From: Phycisphaeraceae bacterium
GTDB taxonomy: Bacteria; Planctomycetota; Phycisphaerae; Phycisphaerales; UBA1924
Assembly: GCA_019454185.1 (NCBI GenBank)
Contig: CP075368.1
Span: forward strand, 1,550,001-1,614,000
Reading direction: 5' to 3'
DNA length: 64,000 nucleotides
The translations under genes were made by a program, and so were the position numbers. Positions 1 to 7,955 of the stretch are shown here, piece by piece (positions within the stretch are counted from its first letter, which is position 1; each line of letters opens with the position of its first letter). Below the pieces are notes generated by a model, which saw only the letters and a list, made by a program, of their open reading frames with translations, ran no database searches and had not been told where the DNA came from.

Positions 1-152
1 AGGGCAGGCCGTACGCCACCCCCGCCGACGTGAAGTCGATCGGGATGGATGTACTCCGCCATCGAGTGATCGCAAGCTACGAGGCACAGGCCGAAGAGAT
101 CTCCTCCGAACAGATTGTCCAGCGGATCTTTGACCATGTTCCGCTCCCATAG
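1..152 (+). CDS. MoxR-type AAA+ ATPase, C-terminal end (partial)
   Basis: The last 49 codons of a gene that begins upstream of the window; reading frame 3 is open to the TAG at 150-152. The readable tail (YATPADVKS, then MDVLRHRVIASYEA) matches the C-terminal lid of MoxR-family AAA+ ATPases, which usually ends with a 'DV..ia..vLrHRi.lsyeA' segment. The assignment is strengthened by the DUF58 gene that starts 16 bp before its stop and by the Bat-type operon downstream, since MoxR ATPases are nearly always the first gene of such clusters and are thought to act as chaperones for the vWA proteins. No Walker motifs are visible because the N-terminus is missing. Confidence 0.8.
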   Translation, partial: GRPYATPADVKSIGMDVLRHRVIASYEAQAEEISSEQIVQRIFDHVPLP

Positions 153-1053
153 ACACCCGATCGATGCCGCCGAGCCCGCGCCGCTTCCCGCCGACCTGGC
201 GAAGGAGGTTCGACGCCTCCACGTCATGACCCGGCGACGCGTCAGCGACCTGTTCACGGGCGAGTACCACTCGGCGTTCAAGGGGCACGGAATCGAATTT
301 GCCGAGGTCAGAGAATACGAGCCGGGCGATGACGTCCGTTCGATCGACTGGAACGTCACCGCCAGAACCGGCAAGACCTTCATCAAGAGGTTCGTTGAAG
401 AACGCCAGCTCACCGCCATGGTCTGCGTCGACCTCTCGCGATCAGGCATGTTCGGCACCACCGGAAAGACCAAACGCCGCCTCGAGATCGAGTCCGCCGC
501 CATCCTCGCCATGGCCGCGAGCCAGAATCAGGACCGTGTCGGGCTGCTGCTCTTCACGGATCGCGTCGAGAAGTTCGTTCCTCCGAAGAAGGGCACGTCG
601 CATTGCCAACGCCTCATGCGCGACCTCCTCGCGCACGCTCCCGCCGGCCGAGGCACGGACCTCCGTCCCGCGCTCGACCATCTCGCCCACATGCTGCGAA
701 GGCGTAGCGTGATCTTCCTCATCTCCGATTTCGATTGTCCACCCTGCAACACCCAGCTCTCAGTGCTCGCAAGGCGACACGATGTTGTAGCAATCTCCGT
801 CAACGATCCCCGCGAGTTCCAGTTCCCCTCGGTCGGTCTCGTCGATGTCGTCGATCCCGAAACTGGTGCAACACGAACGATCGATCTCGGCTCACGCGGC
901 ACGCGTGCATACGCCGCGCAACGCCTGGCGGACCGCGACAGACGCGAAGCCCATCTCGCTTCTTCGGGGGTCGATCGCGTCACGCTCTCTACGGAGAGAT
1001 CCGCCGTCCCGGAACTCGCGGCGTACTTTCGTCGAAGGGAGCGACGCCGATGA
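136..1053 (+). CDS. DUF58 domain protein of the Bat/MoxR operon
   Basis: A 305-residue protein carrying the DUF58 signature REYEPGDDVRSIDW (about residues 59-72) followed by a degenerate vWA-like fold with VCVDLSRSGMFG. DUF58 proteins accompany MoxR ATPases and vWA proteins; their molecular function is not firmly known. The ATG at 136 is preferred over the TTG at 115, because the family N-terminus begins shortly before the 'LAKEVRRLHVMTRRRVSDLFTGEYHSAFKGHG' type region (residues ~23 on). The start overlaps the moxR stop by 17 bp and the stop codon overlaps the next start as ATGA, showing translational coupling. No signal peptide is visible, so the protein is likely cytoplasmic. Confidence 0.9.
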   Translation: MFRSHRHPIDAAEPAPLPADLAKEVRRLHVMTRRRVSDLFTGEYHSAFKGHGIEFAEVREYEPGDDVRSIDWNVTARTGKTFIKRFVEERQLTAMVCVDLSRSGMFGTTGKTKRRLEIESAAILAMAASQNQDRVGLLLFTDRVEKFVPPKKGTSHCQRLMRDLLAHAPAGRGTDLRPALDHLAHMLRRRSVIFLISDFDCPPCNTQLSVLARRHDVVAISVNDPREFQFPSVGLVDVVDPETGATRTIDLGSRGTRAYAAQRLADRDRREAHLASSGVDRVTLSTERSAVPELAAYFRRRERRR

Positions 1054-2081
1054 GTGACGCTCGCCACTTCTTCGTTCACAGGACCCGTCTTTTTCCCGTC
1101 GCAATCGCCGCAATCTGTCTCTCCATGGCGCAGGCGTGCTCGCGCCCGACCGACACCGCCCAGCCAGCAACACCCACGCCACCGACACAGGTTGCTGAGG
1201 GCGACGGCATACTCCTTTCTACCACCATCGACAGACGCGAGGCATCGACGAGCGAGCTCCTTCAGCTCGATATCCGCACAACAGCCAAGGCGGGTCTGGT
1301 GCTCTCATCACCCGAACTCACAGGCCATCAGTCACTCGAAGTGCTCGAAGTGGTCCGTCTGCCCGCCATCAAACGCCTGGATGGCGTCGTTGAACAACGC
1401 TGGACCGCCATTCTTGAGCCTGGTCTACCCGGCTCCGCACTCGCTCCAGGAGTCAAACTCGCGATCCGTGACGCCAACGCCGGCACTCTGAGCTACGTCG
1501 CGACTGATCCGATCCCCGTCGCGATCAACTCCGTTCTACAGCCGGACGATCCCATCGCCGTCACGGAGCTTCGTGCCGCAGCAATGCCCCCGCCAGCGGG
1601 AGAACCGATCTGGCACCAGGTCCGACCGGCAGTTGCAGGTGCAGTCGCAGGCCTGATCGTGATCTTGGTGGTTGCCGGAGCTGCGGTCGTCATCATCCGC
1701 AAACGCCTCCGTGCGCCGAGGATCGCCGGCTCACGCAAGACAATCGCAACCCTCGTGCTCCAGGCGCCAAGCATGAGCCCAACCGAACGATCGCGGGCGA
1801 TCGGCACATGTGCTCGTCTCCTCCGCCTCGGAATCTCAGAACGAACAGAGGTCCCCGCGCACGCCATGACAGAACTGGAACTGCTCGATCGCTGCCCACA
1901 GCTCTCGCAGATCCCGGGACTCATCGATCTCATGGCTGATATCGAACGCATGCTCTGCTCCGGCTCCGACATATCACACGCCGGAGTCACCGACGTTCTT
2001 TCACGAACTGACCGAGCTCTCGACGACCTCTCTACCTTTGTACCCACTCGATACCTCACCGAATCGGAGGTGGCCGCATGA
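1050..2081 (+). CDS. Predicted membrane-anchored lipoprotein of the Bat operon
   Basis: A 343-residue protein starting at the ATGA overlap with the DUF58 gene. It has an N-terminal signal with lipobox-like SMAQAC (candidate lipidated Cys30), a Pro/Thr-rich linker, a periplasmic domain (about residues 50-190) and one strong membrane helix at about 194-216 followed by basic RKRLR. A ~120-residue cytoplasmic tail follows. The position between DUF58 and BatA is where many aerotolerance operons carry a DUF4381-like or BatD-like membrane protein, but I cannot recognise a named domain. Its stop overlaps the batA start by 4 bp, so it is almost certainly co-expressed and probably part of the same membrane complex. 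Confidence 0.75.
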   Translation: MSDARHFFVHRTRLFPVAIAAICLSMAQACSRPTDTAQPATPTPPTQVAEGDGILLSTTIDRREASTSELLQLDIRTTAKAGLVLSSPELTGHQSLEVLEVVRLPAIKRLDGVVEQRWTAILEPGLPGSALAPGVKLAIRDANAGTLSYVATDPIPVAINSVLQPDDPIAVTELRAAAMPPPAGEPIWHQVRPAVAGAVAGLIVILVVAGAAVVIIRKRLRAPRIAGSRKTIATLVLQAPSMSPTERSRAIGTCARLLRLGISERTEVPAHAMTELELLDRCPQLSQIPGLIDLMADIERMLCSGSDISHAGVTDVLSRTDRALDDLSTFVPTRYLTESEVAA

Positions 2082-3139
2082 CCTCCATCTACCACTCACC
2101 CTGGGCGTTCGCCCTGATCCTGCTCGCAGCGGCCATCGTCGCGCTCCGTCCCTTCTCTCTCCCCCCACCCATCGTCATGCCGGGCGCGGCCGGGCTACGC
2201 GGCCTCGGCTCCCTTCGATCGTTCTTGCGTTGGGCACCGCTTGCTCTGCGCCTCGCTGCACTCTGCCTGATCGCTGTAGCGATCGCACGCCCACAGACGC
2301 TCACCGGCCGCATCGAGACATCAAAGGAAGGCGTAGCGATCCAACTCGTGATCGATCGCTCCGCCAGCATGGGCGCGCCCATGACCTTCGAAGGACGGTC
2401 CTACGAGCGGCTTGAAGTTGTCAAACGAGTCCTGAAAGACTTCATCCTCGGCGATGGCAAGCAGCTCAAGGGCCGTGCCGATGACCTGATCGGGCTGATC
2501 GTTTTCTCGGGATATGCTGACACGCTCGCCCCTCTGTCGCACAGCCACCAGATCGTTGTCGATCTGGCAAACAGCACCCAGCTCGCTCCGCCAGCCCTCC
2601 CCGAAGGCGGCACCGCCATCGGAGACGCTCTCGCCCTCGCCGCCTCGCGACTCAGATCAGCAGAGGAACAGATCAAAGCCCTCAGCGATGCGAACCGAAG
2701 CCCTGAGTTCCGAATCAAGAGCAAGATCATCGTCCTCCTGACAGACGGCGAGCACAACCGCGGCGAGATCCTCCCCGAGCCAGCGGCACGGCTCGCCGCC
2801 GAATGGGGGATCAAGATTTACTCCATCGGCATCGGCGGCACCGGGGGTGTCGTCTTCATCTCCGGAATGGACGGACGCCCTATTCCGATTCGAGACCACG
2901 TCGATGAGCGAACACTCACCACGATCTCGAACCGCACGGGCGGCCGATACTGGAACGCTAGAAACGCCGAGTCTCTCAGAGAGATCTACGAAGAGATCGA
3001 CCGCCTTGAAAAGGTCTCGGTCACGTCCCAGAGACGCACGGTTTACGAAGAACGATTCCCTCCCCTTGTCAACGCCGCGCTCTGGCTCATCGGCATCGAG
3101 ATCTTCCTCGCGAGCACACTTCTCAGGAGATTGCCATGA
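2078..3139 (+). CDS. batA: BatA-type von Willebrand factor A membrane protein
   Basis: A 353-residue protein with two N-terminal membrane helices (about residues 9-24 and 52-70), a vWA domain with the metal-ion-dependent adhesion motif DRSAS (residues 93-97) and a second MIDAS element LLTDGEHN, and a C-terminal membrane helix (NAALWLIGIEIFLAS). This arrangement is that of BatA in Bacteroides-type aerotolerance operons: a periplasm- or cytoplasm-facing vWA domain between membrane anchors, acting with BatB and a MoxR ATPase. It overlaps both neighbours by 4 bp (ATGA). The name follows operon order; the biological role in this lineage is inferred. Confidence 0.85.
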   Translation: MTSIYHSPWAFALILLAAAIVALRPFSLPPPIVMPGAAGLRGLGSLRSFLRWAPLALRLAALCLIAVAIARPQTLTGRIETSKEGVAIQLVIDRSASMGAPMTFEGRSYERLEVVKRVLKDFILGDGKQLKGRADDLIGLIVFSGYADTLAPLSHSHQIVVDLANSTQLAPPALPEGGTAIGDALALAASRLRSAEEQIKALSDANRSPEFRIKSKIIVLLTDGEHNRGEILPEPAARLAAEWGIKIYSIGIGGTGGVVFISGMDGRPIPIRDHVDERTLTTISNRTGGRYWNARNAESLREIYEEIDRLEKVSVTSQRRTVYEERFPPLVNAALWLIGIEIFLASTLLRRLP

Positions 3140-4137
3140 CACCCATCGGCGCTCCGGAGCATCTGTCGCTCCTCATGCTCGTCCCTGCGATTGTGCTCCT
3201 CTACATCTGGGCCGCGTGGAGGCGCCACGCCGCTTTCCGGCGCATGGGCGATGTATCCCTGGTCAAACGCATCGTTCCGGCCGGCCTGAAACGCCGGCGA
3301 CTCGCATCTCTCATCCTGGTCTCTAGCGCGGTGGCGTGTCTTGCGGTCGCGATGGCAAGGCCCCGAGGCGAGCCGATCGAGCAGGAAACAACCGCATCAG
3401 GAAAGGACATCGTCTTCGTGGTCGATGTCTCGCGGAGCATGCTCGCACAGGACCTGGCACCGAATCGTCTCGAACGCACCAAGCTGTGGATCAAGGACAT
3501 GCTCGCCACCCTGCAGGGCGACCGTGTTGCGCTGGTCGCATTCGCCGGCAGCGCATCCGTCAAGTGCCCGCTCACGCTCGATCGCGCCTTCTTTCTCATG
3601 CAGCTCGAGGATCTCTCTCCTAGATCCGTTCCGCGCGGCGGATCACTGATCGGCGACGCGATCCGGAAGACCGTCAACGAAGTCTTCGTCGAGCAGTCCG
3701 GCCGTCACAAGGACATCCTGCTCTTCACCGACGGAGAGGACCAGGAGAGCTTCCCCATCCAGGCGGCAGAAGTCGCAGCCGCGAGAGGCATCCGGATCAT
3801 CACCATCGGTATCGGCAGCGAGTCTGATGGAGCGCCCATCCCCTCCGAATCCGAACGTGGCAGCCCCGAATTCGTCACATACGGCGGACAGCGGGTGTAT
3901 TCGCGCCTCATGCCGCGTCTGCTCGCCGACATCGCCTCGGCATCCGCGGGCGGGGTCTTCCTGAATGTCGGAACCGGTGATCTCCAACTCGATCGAGTCT
4001 ACAGAGACCTCTCTCTGTCCGCCCGCAATCAAGAGATCGTTGCCGACAAGACCACCACATACGAAGAACTCTTCCAGATACCTCTCATCGCGGCGTTCCT
4101 GCTGCTCCTGCTGGAGGTGCTCATCCGTGATCGCTGA
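3136..4137 (+). CDS. batB: BatB-type von Willebrand factor A membrane protein
   Basis: A 333-residue paralogue of the preceding protein. It has membrane helices at about 10-27 and 56-75, the MIDAS motif DVSRS at residues 97-101, a second metal-site loop LFTDGEDQES, and a C-terminal helix (LIAAFLLLLLEVLI). An intact DxSxS suggests real metal-dependent protein binding. The ATG overlaps the batA stop by 4 bp. The two consecutive vWA genes with conserved MIDAS sites are the hallmark of the BatA-BatB pair. Confidence 0.87.
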   Translation: MTPIGAPEHLSLLMLVPAIVLLYIWAAWRRHAAFRRMGDVSLVKRIVPAGLKRRRLASLILVSSAVACLAVAMARPRGEPIEQETTASGKDIVFVVDVSRSMLAQDLAPNRLERTKLWIKDMLATLQGDRVALVAFAGSASVKCPLTLDRAFFLMQLEDLSPRSVPRGGSLIGDAIRKTVNEVFVEQSGRHKDILLFTDGEDQESFPIQAAEVAAARGIRIITIGIGSESDGAPIPSESERGSPEFVTYGGQRVYSRLMPRLLADIASASAGGVFLNVGTGDLQLDRVYRDLSLSARNQEIVADKTTTYEELFQIPLIAAFLLLLLEVLIRDR

Positions 4138-5329
4138 ACGGTACATGCTGCTCGCAGTCTGGTTGATCGCCGCGTGCTGGCCCCCCACTCCAGCCGCCGC
4201 TGATCCTCCGTCGAGCTCGCGCGTTCGCTCAACGATCAAGAGCGCAAACCGCGCGTACGCGCGAAGGGACTTCGACGAGGCGGCACACACCTACTCAACT
4301 CTCCCCCCGACTCCGGACCGCCCCGCAGAGATCTGCTACAACGAGGCGTTGATCCACGTCGCGCTTGGCGATCTCGAACGTGCGAAACAGTCATTTCGTA
4401 TGGCGGACATCAACGCAAAGTCTGACGAGATCAGGGCAAACGCCCGGTTCAACCTTGCGCGTCTGGCCTTTGACGACGCGATGGCGACAGCCGAGAGCGA
4501 CCCACAAGCCGCGATCACGAAGCTCACACATGCCGCGCGGCTCTACAGGTCCGTCCTCGATGTACGCCCCGACGACGTCGAGGCCGCCAAGAACATCGAA
4601 CGCTCCCGCCTCGCGGCCCTGCAACTGCGTCAACAGATCGAGCAGCAAGACCAGGAACGGCAGCAGCGCAACGAGCAGCTCCAAGAGCTCGCGCAGCGAC
4701 TCAAAGATCTCGCAGACCGCCAGCGCGAGGCCTCGGAACGAAGCCGTGCCGCTGAAGAGCAGATGCAGCAGGACAGCTCGATTGGATCCGAAACGACTCG
4801 TCAGGCAAAGGACCAGCAGGAGCAGTTGTCAGAGGAAACTCGTGAGCTGCTCTCTGAACTCATGAACCAACTCGCACAAACGCCTCGGGATGATCCGGGC
4901 CAGACAGAGATGTCGGAAGCCATAGCCGATATCGAAGAGGCCATGCACAACCAGGGTGGTGCCCAGCGAGATCTTGAGCAGATAAGACCGGGGCGTGCCG
5001 CTCCGCGACAGGAGAATGCGGCCGATGAGCTGGAAGAGGCAGCCGAACGGCTCACGCAAGCGTCTTCTCAGGACGGCGAGGGATCCCAACAAGGCCGGCC
5101 ACGCGAGCGTCAGTCAGAGCAGGGTGGCGAGCAGGGGAACGAGCCAGATGGACAGAGCGATCGCGAAGGACAGGACCAGCAACCCCAACCCACGCCGCCT
5201 CGCGAGGTCGATCGGCTCGGCGACCAGGATGGCGACCCGATTGCTCGCCGCTTGATCGAGAAGGAGATCCGTGACAGAGCGAATCGCGTCCGCCGCGGCC
5301 CGCCGCTCCCGACAGAGAAAGACTGGTGA
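4127..5329 (+). CDS. batC: BatC-type TPR protein, Gln/Glu-rich
   Basis: A 400-residue exported protein: signal-type N-terminus (MLLAVWLIAACWPP...AAA), a TPR-like helical region (residues ~30-170, with 'AYARRDFDEAAHTYSTL' and 'ICYNEALIHVALGDLERAKQSFRMAD' elements), then a long Gln/Glu/Arg-rich coiled coil (about 165-300) and a low-complexity acidic tail. BatC proteins of this operon type carry TPRs. The GTG at 4127 is chosen because GGAGG lies about 10 bp upstream inside the batB end; an ATG at 4145 is a reasonable alternative and would shorten the signal peptide by six residues. The stop overlaps the next start (GTGA). Confidence 0.8.
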   Translation: MIAERYMLLAVWLIAACWPPTPAAADPPSSSRVRSTIKSANRAYARRDFDEAAHTYSTLPPTPDRPAEICYNEALIHVALGDLERAKQSFRMADINAKSDEIRANARFNLARLAFDDAMATAESDPQAAITKLTHAARLYRSVLDVRPDDVEAAKNIERSRLAALQLRQQIEQQDQERQQRNEQLQELAQRLKDLADRQREASERSRAAEEQMQQDSSIGSETTRQAKDQQEQLSEETRELLSELMNQLAQTPRDDPGQTEMSEAIADIEEAMHNQGGAQRDLEQIRPGRAAPRQENAADELEEAAERLTQASSQDGEGSQQGRPRERQSEQGGEQGNEPDGQSDREGQDQQPQPTPPREVDRLGDQDGDPIARRLIEKEIRDRANRVRRGPPLPTEKDW

Positions 5330-7101
5330 GCACGATGACCCAGCAAACCATCTTCATCCTGATCGCTGCCCTCGCCTCGCTGCTCGCAACGAGTGCCCGT
5401 GCGCAAGAACCGAGCATCTCCGTGCAGGTCAATACCCAGTCGATCTTTCTCGACACTGCACTCACTGTCGTCATCAAGATCGAAAGACTCGGCGAGGCCT
5501 TTGAGGCCCGCACGCCCGAATTCGATCCGACCGACGAGTTTCTCATCGGCACACCATTCGCCTCTCGGGGCTCGTTCACCGAGCAAACGATCTCAAACGG
5601 AGTGATCCGCCGGGACGTGCGTCAACAGGCCTCATTCCAGTATCAGATGCAGCCGACTCGTACCGGCACCCTGACGGTGCCCTCAGCGAGCATCACGATA
5701 GGGAATGCACAGTACCGCACGAACCCTGTCCAGATCCTTGTTTCACCCCGGCCCACCGCAGACTTTGCGACGCTCCGGATCGAGCCACGCACTATCACAG
5801 CGTACGTCGGACAGGCGATTCCTCTCGATGTCATCTTCGAGAGCTCCCGAATGCCCGACACGGGCGAGTTCATCGGTGACTCACTCCCGCGTGGCATTAT
5901 CGCGATTCCCGGAAAGCGCCGACCCACGCCGAACGACCGAACGATGTCTATACCGCTTCTCGGAGCGACCGGAACCGCCTTCAATCTGCCGGGCTACACG
6001 GGCCCCGGAATCGCCTTCACCATGCCGATGGAATTGATCGCCGAGAATGCAGGGACTTGGACCGTCGGCCCTATCACATTCATGCTCACGCTCGATCGCA
6101 GCCGACCACACGAGAGACTCGCCGTCGCATCCAATCCACTCAACCTCGAGATCCGCCCGCTCCCGGATGCAGGACGCCCATCAGGATTCAGCGGCATCGT
6201 CGGAGAGGGACGCATCGAAGCCTCACTCTCGACACCAACCGCACGCATAGGAGATCCGATCAATCTGACCATTCGTCTCAGCGGCGCACTCCCCGCTGAT
6301 CGGCTTCACCCGCCCAGGATCGAACTCCAGCACGACATCGCGGAACAATTCAGGATCGGCAGAGAGGGCTGGGTCGACGGTGGCGTCAGCGGAGATTCCC
6401 GCACCTACAGCATCACGGTTCGCCCACAGTCCTCAGAGATCTCTGAGTTCCCGCCCATTCGGCTCCACTGGTTCGATCCCTCCAGCGCCACATACAAGAT
6501 GAGTCTCAGCCGGGCGATCCCCTTGAAGATCGAGGCATCGCGTGAGGTCACTGCCGCAGACGCCGTCGGGCGTTTCACACCGGGAGCGAGAGAATCTCTG
6601 GGCGACGCGCCGCTCCGTCTGAACGCCAACCGCTCAAGCTCCGACCGACTCACCAACTACGACACCGACCTTGATGGCTTCCTGTCATCTCAGGCAGGAC
6701 GAGCTCTCCTCATCGCCCCACCCTCGCTCTGGGCACTTCTCTGGGCGGGCACTGCCATCCATCGCCGAGAGAGCCCAGATGCCCGACGCAGGCGTCGCAT
6801 GCTCTCAAAGTCGCTCTCACTGGCCAGACGAGCAGGATCCGACCCCGCCCGTGCGACAGACGCAGTTCGCATCTTCGTTGCTGCACACACCGGCATCGCA
6901 CCAGAGGCAGTCACGAGCGCGGACCTCGCGGCTCTCGGAACCAGCAGTTCCACCCCTGAGCTGGCGCTTCTCACGGCGTGCATGAAGCAGGCCGAGGGCT
7001 TCGAGCACACCGGAAGAAGCGTCGAACCGACTCCCGGAATCCGGGAAGCGATGCAGACGCTCAGCCGCACGCTACGCAAAGGATCGGAGGCCGCATCATG
7101 A
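5326..7101 (+). CDS. batD: BatD-family membrane protein (oxygen tolerance)
   Basis: A 591-residue exported protein: signal peptide ending near SARAQEPS, a large beta-rich ectodomain that begins 'ISVQVNTQSIFLDTALTVVIKIERL' as BatD proteins do, a repeat of that immunoglobulin-like module near 'PRTITAYVGQAIPLDVIFESS' and again near 'RIEASLSTPTARIGDPINLTIRLSG', one membrane helix (APPSLWALLWAGTAI) and a basic cytoplasmic helical tail. The modules match the BatD (oxygen tolerance) family. The GTG at 5326 overlaps the batC stop by 3 bases and fits the 4-bp overlap habit of this operon; the ATG at 5335 is an alternative. Confidence 0.85.
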   Translation: MSTMTQQTIFILIAALASLLATSARAQEPSISVQVNTQSIFLDTALTVVIKIERLGEAFEARTPEFDPTDEFLIGTPFASRGSFTEQTISNGVIRRDVRQQASFQYQMQPTRTGTLTVPSASITIGNAQYRTNPVQILVSPRPTADFATLRIEPRTITAYVGQAIPLDVIFESSRMPDTGEFIGDSLPRGIIAIPGKRRPTPNDRTMSIPLLGATGTAFNLPGYTGPGIAFTMPMELIAENAGTWTVGPITFMLTLDRSRPHERLAVASNPLNLEIRPLPDAGRPSGFSGIVGEGRIEASLSTPTARIGDPINLTIRLSGALPADRLHPPRIELQHDIAEQFRIGREGWVDGGVSGDSRTYSITVRPQSSEISEFPPIRLHWFDPSSATYKMSLSRAIPLKIEASREVTAADAVGRFTPGARESLGDAPLRLNANRSSSDRLTNYDTDLDGFLSSQAGRALLIAPPSLWALLWAGTAIHRRESPDARRRRRMLSKSLSLARRAGSDPARATDAVRIFVAAHTGIAPEAVTSADLAALGTSSSTPELALLTACMKQAEGFEHTGRSVEPTPGIREAMQTLSRTLRKGSEAAS

Positions 7102-7952
7102 GCAGATTGATCGTTCTCATGCTGGCCTCGCTGCTGAGCTTCACGGCGCGGGCTCAGGGGCTCGATCAAGCCGAGCAACTGCTGCGAACCGCCGACGCAC
7201 GATTCGAGACCGGGCTCCGCGAGCGAGAGGCAGCAAGTTCGATGGCCGGCGAGACCTTTCTCGATGCGGCACGAATCTACGAATCGATCGCGAATCTCGG
7301 GGTCAGCAATCCGAATCTCCTGATCGATGCAGGAAACTCCTACCTCCTCGGCGGCGACATCGGCCGCGCAGTGCTCTGCTTCCGCCGGGCCGATCTCCTC
7401 CGCCCCCATGATCACGCCGTGCGTTCGGGTCTGGCAGAAGCGAGGGAGCGGGTGCAGGTGCATGTCCCAGCATCCAACCGTTCCCGCATCACCGCCGCAC
7501 TGACCTCGTGGCGTGCATTCGTCCCCGCATCCGTGATGCTGCTCTGCTTCGGCGGGTTCTACGTCGCTGCCTGGATCGTTGCTTGCTGGAACGTGATCAG
7601 ACCCAACCAGATACTCAGACCGATTGGTGTCTCGCTCGGGCTGGTCGCCGGAGTCGTTGGCGGCCTCATCCTCTTGGAAAAGGGCACACACGACGGCAAA
7701 CGCTCCGGCGTTGTGATTGTCGATGGTATCACCGCCAGAAACGGCCCGAGCGTGGTCGTCTATGAGCCGACGTTCTCAACACCCTTGCGCCCCGGAGTCG
7801 AACTGAACGTGCTGGAACAGCGCGACGGATGGATGCGGGTTCGTCTCGCCGACGGGCGCGAGACATGGCTGCCCTCATACGCCGTCGAACTCGTCAAGCC
7901 GCCACACCCGCCAGAGCGTTCGAGATCGCCCGAGATCCGTTCAGCCGGTTGA
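7098..7952 (+). CDS. batE: BatE-type TPR / SH3-domain membrane protein
   Basis: A 284-residue protein with an N-terminal signal (LIVLMLASLLSFTARAQ), a short TPR-like region (AARIYESIANLGV... SYLLGGDIGRAVLCFRRADLLRPHD), two membrane helices (around 138-156 and 172-186) and a C-terminal bacterial SH3-like domain (VDGITARNGPSVV ... RDGWMRVRLADGRETWLPS). TPR plus SH3 is the usual build of BatE. The ATGA overlap with batD makes this the last gene of the operon; it ends 4 bp before the convergent gene on the other strand. Another ATG lies upstream at 6978 but falls deep inside batD and lacks a signal peptide. Confidence 0.83.
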   Translation: MSRLIVLMLASLLSFTARAQGLDQAEQLLRTADARFETGLREREAASSMAGETFLDAARIYESIANLGVSNPNLLIDAGNSYLLGGDIGRAVLCFRRADLLRPHDHAVRSGLAEARERVQVHVPASNRSRITAALTSWRAFVPASVMLLCFGGFYVAAWIVACWNVIRPNQILRPIGVSLGLVAGVVGGLILLEKGTHDGKRSGVVIVDGITARNGPSVVVYEPTFSTPLRPGVELNVLEQRDGWMRVRLADGRETWLPSYAVELVKPPHPPERSRSPEIRSAG

Positions 7953-7955
7953 CGA

